Positions 22,297 to 33,174 are shown, counted from the first letter of the stretch. The stretch: 64,000 nt of DNA from Cricetomys ansorgei (GCA_026225945.1 JAMJFZ010001816.1:5137501-5201500), one strand, 5' to 3'. Program-made: numbers and translations. Notes: generated by a model from the letters alone, not told the origin.

Positions 22297-22462
22297 AATT
22301 ATTCTTTTACTTTATTCATCAGGTTTGGCAGTGTTTTAAATCCCCCTTCCTTTAAAGTTATTATAGAAACAATAGGTTTCACTGGGACATTCTCACACAT
22401 TTTTATATTTGTGCTTTTCTCATTACCATACTCACTACACTTTCACTTTCCAGATCCACTTT

Positions 22463-22540
22463 GTGCCTGTGCGTGTGGGTTTGTGTGTATGTGTATGTGC
22501 ATGTGTGTAGGTGTGTGCGTGTGTATATGTGTGTGTACTG
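22463..22540. repeat. imperfect (TG)n tract
   Basis: TG dinucleotides with TATG, CATG and GCGTG interruptions. Simple repeat. Confidence 0.9.
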
Positions 22541-24338
22541 TCCCTGAGTATCAGCTCTAGTTGCTATTATAGCTTTATTCAATGGTAGTGAGAAGAGAAG
22601 AAGGAACATCCTCCATCCATCTGACCCAGCTATAGATCTTTACATGAATTATGAATCATTTATAAGTAATTGGGGAAAGTAATTGGAGAGTGATACAGTC
22701 CAAACCTCTGCCATTACTTAGCAGAAGCAAATGCTTTCAGGATCAGAGCATGCTTTCTTCTTATTACAGCCTAGAGAAGGAGCTGTCATATTCTCCCCTC
22801 CAAGTTCACTTTCTGTAGAATCACCCCGACATTCAGAAACTTCCATAGATAGGCAGGGAAGCTCCCATTTTGAATACCTGACTCAGGTGAGAAACTGCTA
22901 TTTTGAACAACTGAGAACATTTTGGTAGTCAGCCTGCTTGCCACTTGCTCAGAGGTGGCACCAGCTTTGTCTCAATGACCAACTTCATTTGGCTTCTCTA
23001 AGTTCCTTAGCATCTCTGTTCATGACCCAGTCTATACCCAAAAGGTTTCTTCATGTCATCCTCCATACTATTCAGGACCAAAGTCCTGCATGTTGGATGC
23101 ATTGTCTTAAGGCAAAGTCCTTTACAAACTTGAAACTCATTTTAAAGGAAGTTGGGAAATATTAAGAGATTCAAAAAGGGATATAGCGAGCTTTCGTATG
23201 CTCTCCCATATATAAGATTCCACTCTGGACTCTGCCTGTGGGTTTAGAGTTTCTCCACTAACCTGTTTGAATGCTTAGATCTTTTGTGCTTTTCCATTTC
23301 AGTGCATACATGTCCACTGGACATCCCATTCCTATTCTTGGGAGAAGTCCTTTGACAGGCGAAGTTCTTTCAATTTTCAACTGTACACGCAGCTCTGCCT
23401 AGTTTCAGATTCTTTCCTTTCCAATACTTGGTTCAATAATGCTTCGACATTCCAGGGTTAATAATGTCAGTCAGGGCTGATTTGTCAACTCAGCAAGAGT
23501 GACAGGGAGATGCATAGAGATGTGATTTGGTGTGACCGTATGTGGAAATAACTTTAGGTTCAATTGATGTACCAGTTACAGTTTAATCTAATCTCTTACC
23601 TTTATTCAGGGCTTTGTCTTTGCTCCTTTTTGTACCTTTCATCTTCCTCCTCAAGGAGACAAAGATCTGCTATCTGCCTGTATAGATGTGCGTACTTTTG
23701 CATTCAAAGTTTCTGATGGTTTTTATGATCAAGGTAAAAGCATGCGCGGTACTCTTCAATTTTTCAACCTCAATATAAGTATAAAGAGAATAACAATGCA
23801 TGTCACGGAGAAGGGGTCCCCACTGAGCTGCTGCCTGTGAGCCTTTGCAAGAAGGGTGCATGAAGGCTGGAAATTGCCTGTCAGTTATTTGTTCTGCTTG
23901 GAATATAGCACAGAGTGATTAATATTTAAAGTCTACTTCCCTTGCCTGCGGAATCTGGAGACATTGGACCTGTGGCAAATGAGGAAAGAAGCAAAACTGT
24001 GCCTTAGATCCCTAAGGTACGGAAACATCTTTAAAGAATGACAAGAAAAGCCAGCTGTGAAAGGTGAAAATCCATTTCTTATGATCTTAAACCAAATCTT
24101 AAATTTCTACATGGAAAAATCCTTCTCTTCCTGCACAGCAACAAAAGAGAAAGCTTCAACCTGATAAATGACGTGGAGTCACTTGGTTCATTGACTTCCA
24201 ATCCAAATGCTAGAAAGGGTGGAGGAGGGAAAACACAACTCATGGCCAGCTAGGAAACACTGTGTGAGCACAATACTCCCGCAAGAAACATTATTTTTAC
24301 CCCCAGTACGTTCTGAAGTATCAGGCCTTAGTTTAAGT
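22541..24338. other. no gene recognised
   Basis: Unassigned sequence. A 'CCATATATAAGATTCCAC' TATA-like word at 23206 sits in a stretch that could be an unrecognised LTR, but no terminal features were found. Small ORFs (60-75 codons) have no known motif. Confidence 0.35.
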
Positions 24339-24567
24339 TGGTGGTTCTCAACCTTCCTAGTGTGACCCTCTAATACACTCTTCAAGTTGTGGTGACCCTT
24401 CAACAATAAAATTCTTTTTGTTGCTACTTAATAACTGTAACTTTGCTACTGTAATGAATAGTAAAGTAAATATCTGCTATGTTTATGATCTTAGGAGACC
24501 CCTGTGAAAGGGTCATATGACACCCAAAGTGGTTGTGACCCACAGGTTGAGAACAGCTGGTTTAAAT
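24331..24567 (-). mobile_element. hAT-Charlie element (URR1-type) with TSD
   Basis: Non-autonomous DNA transposon of 221 bases (24339-24559). Terminal inverted repeats: left 'TGGTGGTTCTCAACCTTCCT', right the complement of 'CAGCTGTTCTCAACCTGTGG'. Internal landmarks are 'TGTTGCTACTTAATAACTGT' and 'AGGAGACCCCTGTGAAAGGG'. It is flanked by an 8-base target-site duplication, GTTTAAGT at 24331-24338 and GTTTAAAT at 24560-24567 (7 of 8 match), the length expected for hAT transposition. It has no transposase and must have been moved in trans. Confidence 0.9.
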
Positions 24568-24769
24568 GCTCAGGCTCAAAGTGAGGTCACTGCAGTGATT
24601 GGCAGCTTTCTACCTTCCTGAGGACTGAGCCCATGTACGGAGAGCTTGGTTTAGCCTCGAAGGAGAAGCACAGAGATGCGTACAATGTGGAGGTTTGTGA
24701 CAGAAGACTGTCTGGCACCCCACATGTGTTATCAATGATAAATTATTTAGTTCTGCAATGAACTGATGG

Positions 24770-25135
24770 GTATTCAGGTCTGAAGATTGGTGTTCCTCTA
24801 AATTTCTCGTGTTGAAGCTGTAAACCTTAATGTGGTGGAACTTGGAAGTTGTGCATTGGTGTGGGAACTACCGTTGATGCGGGTGGGGCTCCCCTGATGA
24901 GATTACCGCCATTATGAGAAGATGGAACATCAGAAGTTTCTCTCTTCATCAGTTAAGAAGGTGTCCACAAGGCAGGAAGAGAGTCCTTCTGAACCTGAAC
25001 CAACTCTGCTTCTAGTTTTTTTTTTTTTTGTTTTTTGTTTTCCCATCCTCCCGAAATACAAGAAAGGAGATCTCCTGTAAGCCACTCGGTCTGTGTACCT
25101 TCTGCGGTTGCCTGGGCTGACTAGTACAATGATAG
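24770..25135 (+). mobile_element. MLT1-type MaLR LTR
   Basis: 'CCTCTAAATTTCTCGTGTTG', 'TTGAAGCTGTAAACCTTAAT', 'GATGAGATTACCGCCATTAT', 'TTCTCTCTTC', 'CAAGGCAGGAAGAGAGTCC' and the 3' landmarks 'GTAAGCCACTCGGTCTGTG' and 'TACCTTCTGCGGTTGCCTGG' follow the MLT1 order. A T-rich interruption at 25017-25040 probably marks an insertion or slippage. Confidence 0.7.
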
Positions 25136-25727
25136 GCCACATTTGTAATAAGAATATTTGAAATTGCCATACTTTTGCTACTTCTTGGCTTGACTAGAGT
25201 ATGATGTATAAAGAAAGAAGCTTTTGAAGCTCCTTTAATGAAACTAACAATTCCTAAGAAAATAATTGGTAGTAGTTAAGTTGTCCATCATTAATTCCAA
25301 CTCTTAAGTTTTGACTTTAAAGTAAAATTTCAAATGGTCTAAAATTTCAAAGCAATGCAGCGTAAATTAATTTTCATATTTAATGTTTTCCTTTACAGTT
25401 TTGCATAAGATATTTGATAGCACTCAGTAATTTTCCAATTTACTTCTATACAGACTGTTAAAAACTGTTAAAAACTCGCTCTGCATAATAGTGAATGTAA
25501 AATAAGCATGCATTCTAGAAATAACCTGTGTTATTTATGCGAAACTGTAGCAGCCCAGTTTGCACATGTATAACCCATTCAAGGAATGGAGGGAGGATTA
25601 GGAGAAACTGGAAAAAGTAAGAAATACGTTTTAAATCAACTTTCCGTAAGGGTTTTATATAGCATTTATATGTGAAAAATATTAAGAATTTTTAAGATAA
25701 AAATGAAGCTCTTTTTTCAAGTTGACC
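25136..25727. other. no gene recognised
   Basis: AT-rich unique sequence. Contains a small tandem duplication 'CTGTTAAAAA' at 25456-25475. Confidence 0.45.
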
Positions 25728-26095
25728 CTAACTGGCTTTTATGTGCTCAACGACACTTCCATCTTTACAAACTGGAATATCTGCGAAAGTTCCAGATACG
25801 GCATCAAATTTTAATTCATCACAGATAACTCTGCCTAGAGAAGTACGAGTGGTGGGTGACTCATTTTTGTATAGACACTTTCTGGAGCCATCAATTTGAA
25901 GGGCTCCATTTTTTGACAGGAGATTCCCCAGGGATCTAAGTACGTTTTGGGAAAGTGAGCCAGCCACTGACTTTAGGCTTGTAATTCCAAACCTGTAGAA
26001 GACCTCAGTTACCGCAATAAGACTCAGCTCATCAGCCACAGCAAGAAAACTTACCCCAGCATCAGTATAATGAAGAGCTCAGTATACAAAGTGGG
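25728..26095 (-). pseudogene. unidentified open stretch, possible decayed retrocopy
   Basis: On the minus strand a frame stays open for about 120 codons from near 26090 down to a TAG at 25728-25730, through 'AVADELSLIAVTEVFYRFG', 'LRSLGNLLSKNGALQIDGSR' and 'FADIPVCKDGSVVEHIKAS'. There is no convincing ATG at its start; it reads straight in from upstream sequence. Another minus-strand frame (26062-26265) overlaps its beginning by one reading-frame shift, with 'ARERKG' or 'EPEKERAWITPL' depending on frame, as if one longer reading frame had broken. Composition is protein-like, without low complexity. I do not recognise the family. No poly(A) tail or polyadenylation signal is visible after the stop, so a chance open frame remains quite possible. 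Confidence 0.3.
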
Positions 26096-26208
26096 TCTGC
26101 AGCTCCAAAGACTGTGCTCAACTTCTGCGCTCCTGGGTCAAGCCTCATGGCTCTCAGAGGCGTAATCCATGCCCTTTCTTTCTCTGGCTCAATTGAAAAC
26201 AGACAACT

Positions 26209-26274
26209 TAAAAAAAAAAAAACCAAAACAGAATAGGACAAAACAAACAAACAAACAAACAACAAACAGGAATT
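26209..26274. repeat. A-rich and (AAAC)n simple sequence
   Basis: A run of A (26209-26222) followed by 'CAAACAAACAAACAAACAA'. This may be the tail of a + strand retroposon whose body is not recognised. Confidence 0.8.
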
Positions 26275-26339
26275 AAGTTGCCAAAGAGAAAATCATAAAC
26301 ATACATACAGACACAGAGACACACACACACCTGCACATA

Positions 26340-26975
26340 CAGAAATCCCATAAAGACACAAAAATTACCCCTACTGACCAATTTCCACATGAAGCTGAAA
26401 ATTGTCCTTTCTAGTTCTGTGAAAGAATATGCTGGAATTACAATGAGGGTTACATTGACTTTGTCGTTTGCCTTTGGGAGAATGACCATTTTTACTATGT
26501 TAATTCTACCTATCCATGAGATGGGAGATCTTTCTCTGTTCTGATATCTTCTTCAATTTCTTTCTTCAAAGACTTGAATTTTTTATCACTTGCTTGGATA
26601 GAGTTACATATTTATACATATATACATGGTATATATGTAATATGTATATACATAAACATACACATATATAGTCAACAGTATACACATACACATACATATA
26701 CATATTTAAAGATAGTTTCCTTATTTCTTTCTTAGTCTGTCATTTGTATGTAGGAAGGTACTGCTTTTTGTGTGTTAATTTTATTTTCTGTTACTTTGCT
26801 TAAAATGTTTATCAGCCATAGACGTTTCCTGGCAGAATTGTTAGGATCACCTGCAAATAGCCATACTTTGCCTTCTTCTTTTCCTATTTGTATCCATTTG
26901 ATCTTCATTTGTCTTCTTGCTCTAAGACTCCAAGTACTAGATTGAATACGTTTGGAGAAAATGAACAACCTTCTC
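26340..26975 (-). mobile_element. rodent L1 ORF2 remnant
   Basis: Antisense L1 ORF2 3' region: 'AAGCTGAAAATTGTCCTTTC', 'TAGTTCTGTGAAAGAATATG', 'CCATTTTTACTATGTTAATT', 'CTTCAATTTCTTTCTTCAAA', 'GACTTGAATTTTTTATCACT', then after an AT-rich insertion 'TGTATGTAGGAAGGTACTGC', 'GTTAGGATCACCTGCAAATA' and 'CCAAGTACTAGATTGAATAC'. Many frameshifts and stops; the reverse-transcriptase reading frame is dead. Confidence 0.85.
26605..26712. repeat. AT/ATAC-rich simple repeat inside L1
   Basis: Repeating ATACAT, ATATGT and CATACA words interrupt the L1 fragment, which continues on both sides. Confidence 0.85.
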
Positions 26976-26976
26976 T

Positions 26977-26994
26977 TTTTTTTTTTTTTTTTTG
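26977..26994. repeat. T18 run
   Basis: Probable A-tail of a minus-strand retroposon whose body would extend to the right (see the adjoining 260-base repeat pair). Confidence 0.8.
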
Positions 26995-26997
26995 GTC

Positions 26998-27425
26998 GAG
27001 TCCCCAGGGAATGGAGGTAGAGTCAGAGAATGGGTGCCTACAAGTGCTCTGCTACATGGCTGGGAATGAGGCAGATTATGGCGGATAGGAAAGGGCATGT
27101 TGCCCATCTGACTCCCAGGCTGGGGTGGCCCGCTGGTTCCTACGTGGAGAGTGTCTGTGGACGGTAGTGCTGACACAAAGGAATTGAAATCGGTAAGAAG
27201 GTGGGGATGGGGCTGAGAGGGTCCCCAAGGAGGAGGAAATCTGGGCCTGCTGCTGGTAGAGTCCCCATAGAGTGCAGTTAGAGAGGGACGACAGACCCTG
27301 AAGGTGGTCTGCTACAGGGCTGCAGATGAGACATTAGACTTTGCAGTGGAGGATAGGAAGCAGAGTGAAGGCCAGCCACCTGACTCCTGGCCCAGCCTGG
27401 CTGCTCCATTCCTCAGTAGAGAGAC
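26998..27425 (-). repeat. unclassified pair of about 260-base direct repeats
   Basis: Copy A begins 'GAGTCCCCAGGGAATGGAGG' at 26998 and copy B 'GAGTCCCCATAGAGTGCAG' at 27259. Both continue through 'GCTCTGCTACATGGCTG' / 'GGTCTGCTACAGGGCTG', 'GGATAGGAAAGG' / 'GGATAGGAAGCAG' and 'TGACTCCCAGGCTGG' / 'TGACTCCTGGCCCAGCCTGG'. The T18 run on the left suggests a retroposed unit in minus orientation. GC-rich compared with its surroundings. I could not assign a family; an L1 5' region with tandem monomers or an LTR are possibilities. Confidence 0.6.
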
Positions 27426-29157
27426 TCATATAGCTTTTATTCATCTGCCTTGCCCCAATTTCCTCCTCACTAGTGATGTATTCTATTGGTTTGAAAATGC
27501 TCTATTTCCTATCATCAGAAAAACACCATCTTCCCTTTTAACTAACATTTCATTTCTCTGTTATCCTTTATGGAAAAATTCCTCAAAGTACCTGCGTAGC
27601 TTCAACACCTCAAACTCTCTCTGTTCCTGTCTTCATCCCATTCTGCTGACAATCACATCTCCAGCATTCCACTTCGGTCACGCTACTAATCACATCTTCT
27701 TTGCCTAATTCCTGGTTGGTTCTTATAACAGAACACTTGAAAGAAGTTCTTGTTATTTTGGTTTCTTTAAAAAATGCAAAACGGCATTTGCGCTAGGTTT
27801 ATGTTCCCACCCCAGGTGTGGTAGATGTTTATGAGTTGGATTTGGAATGCTTGATGCAGGTGGCTATAATTTGGCTAGGTGATGTCATTCTTGAACCTGT
27901 AGCTTGTTTCTGGGATTGTGTACCGCTTGGGTTTATAGGTGCTTTTGCTTAGGGTATAAAAGATCTGAAGCCCCTAGAGCTGAGGGGTGGGGAGGGTAGA
28001 GGTTTTGGTTGGTGGTTTGTTGGCTGTGTTGTTGTTAGTGTGTTGATTCTTACTTAAAAGAACAGAAACTGGAGAGATTGAGTTTACAGACCCTGAGCTG
28101 AGACGCTAGCCGGACTCACTGTCAGCTAGTCCTCTCCAAGCTCAGGACAGCCTAAAAAATGCTGTGAAGATTTCTACCTTTCTCTCATTCTATATTAAGG
28201 CTTCTGCAAAAGCGGTGGAAATTTCTCACTGTCCTTCCTTTCTCTTTCTCTAAATCGAAGGTAAATGGTGGTAGGTAACAACTACAAGTTCTAATGTTTA
28301 TTTTGTTGTGATAAAGGACATGGTCATTTACTCTGATGTGATGGAGCCAGTAACCTTCCCACTGAACATCCCTCTCTAATGGCTTGGTGAATGGATAAAA
28401 AACTTTAAGGTGCACGGTTTTTCTCCATGGGAAATATTCCTCAAGAAAGGGATTAAAGACAATATTGAAGACTTGTGTTAAGAACAGATAAAAGTATGAT
28501 TACTACACTAATTTGAAGCTATGCTTAATGCATAAACAAGGGCCCAGGAGGAAAAAAACCTGGGTCCTGTTTTATATAAACAGTTATAAATACAAAGCAA
28601 GGCTGTGACTTCAGGTCCAAGGCTCTTCTGTTCTGTGCAGTGAGTCTCCATCTCCTTCATCTACGATTCTTTTCCTTCCACCTGATAGAAGCCACTTAAC
28701 CAAAATCAATACAATATGAGGAATTAAATTTCAAGTGAAGGGAAGAGCTGGATCATACCCATGCTTGAATTTTGCTATTTAAGACTTTCTGAAGGAGGTC
28801 ACAGAGTGGGATGGGACGGTGGATGAGGAGACAGGGGGGAAAGCTCTCCTTAGCAAGAATACTAGCCAACGGCTGATTTTTGTTTTTAAAAAATTTAAAG
28901 GTCATCATAGGAGAAATGTGTAAATCAAATGAACATCACACACCTATATCCACCAGACCCAGTGTCTACACAGCTCAGTGCAAAGCTGTGGGGCTTCACA
29001 TTGGATTTTACACTCTTACTATCAAAATGGATTTTTATGCCCTTATCCACCATCAAGAACTCATAAGCTGTTATAAATGATTTATAGTAGTGGATAAGTG
29101 CAACAATTAATTAGCAGTCTCTGGTATCCCAATTTGCTGTGATTAACCCTCTATTTA
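27426..29157. other. no gene recognised; possible LTR
   Basis: A 'GGGTATAAAAG' TATA-like word at 27953-27963 followed by GC-richer sequence could belong to an unrecognised LTR, but no ends were identified. The 134-codon + strand frame at 27304-27708 starts in repeat sequence and has no recognisable domain. Confidence 0.35.
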
Positions 29158-29238
29158 ATTCTCTCTCTCTCTCTCTCTGTGTCTCTGTCTCTGTGTCTGT
29201 CTCTGTCTCTCTCTCTCTCTCTGTCTCACACACACACA

Positions 29239-29283
<45 letters not shown>
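29158..29283. repeat. compound (CT)n/(CA)n microsatellite
   Basis: CT runs with GT interruptions to about 29226, then CA runs to 29283. The Cys/Val and Arg/Glu ORFs crossing it are artefacts. Confidence 0.97.
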
Positions 29284-29287
<4 letters not shown>

Positions 29288-30364
29288 GCCATGAAGACTA
29301 GGACTAAGAAAGAACAACATATATACTTAATAGCTCTTTAAGAGCAGATAACTGATTCTGAAGACTTTTGGTCTACTTATTAATTCACACCAGGCTCCAA
29401 AGAATCTAGTCAGGACTTTTTATTTCTAGAATCAACTAAGAATAAAACATTCACTACAATGTTTCTGGATAACAGAGACTGATGGATGCTCTGTTTGGTC
29501 TTTCATAATGAGATTTGAAAAAGGATTTCAACTGGAGACTCATATTAGAATACCCATATGTGATATCTGACCTTTGTGGCTTGGTACACAGTGCTTCCTA
29601 CCCTTGAATATTTCTAATTCTAATACCTTGAGCCCAGTTCCCACTGTTAGTTCTGTCTGTGTTCTCCTTTAGATGTCTGTTCTTTTATCACCACGAAGAA
29701 AACCAGAATCAAAATCAATGTGAGCTAATTTAAATTCTAGTGATCAGTATTCTTACCTGGCCACCAGCCTTTCCTCCTCTATTTTGGATATTTAATTCCT
29801 TGGTGTATAATCCTTCCCACCCCAATCTTGTTTTGTACTTAATTCCTGACATGTGGCTATTGGAGAACTTGTCATCTCTTTCCATAATCTCCCCTTAAAT
29901 GGTGCTTGAATTTTTTTTTTTGTCACAAATGTGTGTTAGTCAACAAAACTGAAAAATATTATTCAATGTCTAACTTAATAACATTACAATTTTCATGATA
30001 GAATTGTTCTAAAATAATGTAAAAACTAACTGAAAGTCTTGTTAAGATGTAATTTATTATTGTTTGAGGGCTTCTTACAGTTGAGTTTTTTTTTTTAAAT
30101 TATAATTCATCTAAGTTTAATAACTTTACTGACATTTAAGTGTTACAAACTGCAAAACACACCTTTTTTAATTAAAAAAGTCATTGAGTTTTGGTAAATA
30201 TCATAACTATCCAGTTACTTCTAGTTTAATATTTTATAACATATGTGCCACCTGTCAAAACTAATCCTATATTTCTTATGGCCAAACATCATGCCCCTCA
30301 CAAACTGTGGAATGTCCTGGGCAGCTTACGTTTTACTCTAACTTCAGCTTTTCTTGAGCATCAT
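29284..30364. other. no gene recognised
   Basis: Very AT-rich unique sequence with short A or T runs. Nothing assigned. Confidence 0.45.
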
Positions 30365-31045
30365 ATAATTAGAAACATGTAAGGTTTGTGTTTGCTTTGT
30401 TCCAGTTATATGGTGCTGTTGACCTCTGATCATATGGAGTAGTAATGTTCCTTTTGCTGTTTAAGAGTATTTTACACTTTAATTATCTGTTTATCAGATA
30501 GACTGTTTACATTTTTCCTAATCAACAATATCATTGCTATAGAGATCTGTGTAGAAGTCTTTGTATAAAAGATTGTGTGTATTTTTCTTGTGTGGACATC
30601 TGTTAGTGGAATTGGTGGTGCACGTGGTAGATCTGTGTGGAATGTTCGAAGGAACTGTTAAATATTTCAAAGTGAGTAGGCAATTTGCATTTCCACCATC
30701 GGTTATTGAGAGTTTCTGTTACCATATATTTTAGCAAGAATTGATATAGCCAGTCTTAGTCTTGTTAGCCGTTCTAACGAATGCATAGTAGTAGCTTATC
30801 GTGGTTTTAAATTGCGTTTCTCTAACGATCAGTGATGTTGAGATCTTTTCATATGTCTTTTAGCTATTTGTGGCTGCTCATGTGCATGTATTTGTGTGTA
30901 TATATTGGGTGGTTTTCTCAAATCACTTGCTGATTTTTATTGAGTGTCGCTCTTTACATTCTGGAAAAAAGTCCAGAATAAATCAGGTGTCTGTTGTGTA
31001 AATATTTTCTACTGAGCTGTGTCTTCTCTGATAGTCTCCTTTGGT
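30365..31045 (-). mobile_element. L1M-type old L1, first part
   Basis: Antisense ancient L1 landmarks: 'CATTGCTATAGAGATCTGTG', 'TTTGCATTTCCACCATCGGT', 'TTAGCCGTTCTAACGAATGC', 'TTTAAATTGCGTTTCTCTAA', 'GATCTTTTCATATGTCTTTT', 'TAAATATTTTCTACTGAGCT'. It resumes after an inserted B1-like SINE. Confidence 0.8.
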
Positions 31046-31270
31046 GAATGGGTAGGACATGGTATTGCATGCTCATAATCCCAGCATGTGGGAAGCAGAT
31101 GGCAGAGGTAAACAGCAACTCAAGGTCACCTTTAATAAAATAGGGACTTTGAAGCTAGCCCAGACTACATGAAATTGTGTCTCGAAAATAACAGACAAAA
31201 AACAAAAAACAACATAAGGAAAAAACCAAGCAAAATAAAAAAGCAAAATAGCAAAGCAAACCAAAAAAAA
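31046..31270 (+). mobile_element. B1-like SINE nested in L1M
   Basis: Sense-strand B1 order: 'GGTATTGCATGCTCATAATC', 'CCAGCATGTGGGAAGCAGA', 'CAACTCAAGGTCACC', 'TAGCCCAGACTACATGAAAT', 'TGTGTCTCGAAAATAACAGA', then a long A-rich tail with CAAAA units to 31268. It contains an extra 'TTTAATAAAATAGGGACTTT' stretch. Confidence 0.8.
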
Positions 31271-31271
31271 T

Positions 31272-31770
31272 CTCCCTAATAAAATTCTTAGGTTATTAAA
31301 ATTTTGATGAAGTACATTAAACATTTTTCTTTTTATTTTTATACTATTTGAGTTTTACATAAATGTTTACTTACTTCAAAGCAATGAAATCTAGCTCTTA
31401 TGTCTTCTAGAAATTTTATAGTTTTAGATGTTACATATAAGTCTCTTCCTATGTCTATTGAAATGAGCATATTGATTTTTGCTTTATTCTCGTAATATGC
31501 TAAACCGAATGAATTGATTTTCATATATGAAATTCATCTTCCATTATTAGCAACACCTCCATTTGATCAAAATATATCATACTTTCATACATGTATTGAC
31601 TGGATTTTTAAAATAATTTTTTAAATATTGTATTTATGCCATTTCTTGGGAAATTTTGATCCTATGTCTTGTTTTTTCTTGGTTTGTGTGTTTTTCTATC
31701 CAGTCATTATTGGCTCTATAAAGGAAGTTGGGCTGCTCTATTTTGAGACATTTTTATAGATAACTATCGC
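31272..31770 (-). mobile_element. L1M-type old L1, second part
   Basis: Continues the antisense L1M order: 'AAAATTTTGATGAAGTACAT', 'TTCTAGAAATTTTATAGTTT', 'TTAGATGTTACATATAAGTC', then 'GTTTTTCTATCCAGTCATTA'. Same orientation and next in order to the part left of the B1, so one element was split. Confidence 0.75.
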
Positions 31771-32017
31771 CATTTATTCTTCAACATAAAAAATATTACT
31801 ATAGATGGCTTCTGCAGTCACCTTTTTCTTAACCACTGCTGCAGTTTACTGGATGGCTGAATCATCCACCCTCCGCCTGCCCTGGTGGGTTGTGACTTCT
31901 AAAGCAGTTAAGCAGGCCTTTTAGTTATCTCCCTATGTACGTAGTAGTAATCTATAGGTATCAATTATGTCAAATTCCTTGACAGTATTGTTAAAGCTTG
32001 CTATATTTTTATTGAAT

Positions 32018-32133
32018 TGTGTGTGTGTGCATGTGCATGTATATGTGTGTGTGTGCATGTGCATGTATGTGTGTGTGTGTGTGTGTGTGTGCATGTACAT
32101 GTATGTGTGTGTGTGTGTGTGTATGCATGTACA

Positions 32134-32177
<44 letters not shown>

Positions 32178-32186
32178 TGTGTGTAC
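32018..32186. repeat. (TG)n/TGCATG compound, alternating Pu-Py
   Basis: 169 bases in which purine and pyrimidine alternate without a single break. It is made of TG runs separated by four 'GCATGTGCATGTAT' or 'GCATGTACATGTAT' inserts. Both strands give long spurious Cys/Val or His/Thr ORFs. Classic Z-DNA-prone composition. Confidence 0.95.
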
Positions 32187-32325
32187 CATGACACACATGT
32201 GGAGGTCAGAGAAAAAATTATGATAGTCATTTCCTTTTACTACGTGAGTCTCAGAGATGGAGCTGGGTCACTAGGCTTGGCAACAAGTGATGTTTGTGAA
32301 CTAAGCCATGCTTGGCATCCAATTT
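32187..32325 (-). mobile_element. RSINE1/B4-type SINE
   Basis: Antisense landmarks: 'CACATGTGGAGGTCAGAGAA', 'CTACGTGAGTCTCAGAGATG', 'TAGGCTTGGCAACAAGTGAT', 'TGAACTAAGCCATGCTTGG'. The TG tract is its expanded 3' side. Confidence 0.75.
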
Positions 32326-32367
32326 TTTTTGTCATTTTTGATTTTCAAAAGATTATATCTGATTATG

Positions 32368-32457
32368 TTTCCTAGGCTGGCTCTGAGCTCCTGGGTTCAA
32401 GCTCCTGGGTTCACTTGTTTCTCCGTCTCTAGGACTATAAAGTAGGTATTGCTAGGT
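32368..32457 (-). mobile_element. proto-B1-like fragment
   Basis: 'CCTAGGCTGGCTCTGAGCTC' and 'GTTTCTCCGTCTCTAGGACT' follow antisense 7SL-SINE order. A 16-base word 'AGCTCCTGGGTTCA' is tandemly repeated at 32387 and 32402. Confidence 0.5.
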
Positions 32458-32816
32458 TTAGATTTTTTTCCCTGAGGTCCATTGATATGTATTTAACAAA
32501 TAGAAATTGCATGAACTTAATATATATGGTGTGGTTATTTGATTCAGAAATACATTGTGATTTAATTATTACAATAAAATCAATCAACACATCTAGTACC
32601 ACACATTATTGTCCTTTCTTTTTGTATTAATATAGTGAAAAATTCTTTCCAGTAATTGTATGCACACATATACAGTGTAAACTGAGAAAATATTGACTCA
32701 TACATTCTTTTGATTTACCCTCAGAACAATCTTGTCCACTCATTTCAGCAAATGTTGGTGACATAAAACATTGTAATAATCTTGCCTATGACAAAAATGT
32801 GTAACAAAACAGTATT

Positions 32817-32925
32817 TGGGCTGGCATGCATCTGAGCAATAGGGTATTTTCCTAGTACATAAAAGACACTGGGTTTGATCCCCACTCTTGCTAAACCAGA
32901 ACAAAACTAAACAATACAAGTATCT
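32817..32925 (+). mobile_element. ID-type SINE
   Basis: 'GGGCTGGCATGCATCTGAGC' (A box region), 'TTCCTAGTACATAAAAGACA', 'CTGGGTTTGATCCCCACTC' (B box region), then an A-rich tail 'AACCAGAACAAAACTAAAC'. Confidence 0.75.
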
Positions 32926-33174
32926 ATAGAAAGGGGTATAAAAATGTATTCTGTGTTCAAAAGACATAGGAAGAATTTGTTTGCGATTCTAGCAGAAGTT
33001 GTACTATCACTGGTGATTTTGCCTGTTCTTCAGTCCACAATGTCCTGCATCTCTACAAAACTAAATATAACCAAAATGGTCTCTATCAGAAATGCTTCTT
33101 GGAAACTCCCAACAGACAGTACTCTTTGTGTTCTGAATTTCTGTGATGTGTCTGCATATGTGTATGCACGTTTG

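Noticed and set aside
27304..27708. 134-codon + strand frame
   Set aside because: It starts inside the 260-base repeat pair and shows no recognisable domain.
31933..32375. Six overlapping Cys/Val and His/Thr ORFs of 65-118 codons
   Set aside because: All arise from the TG/CA tract read in different frames.
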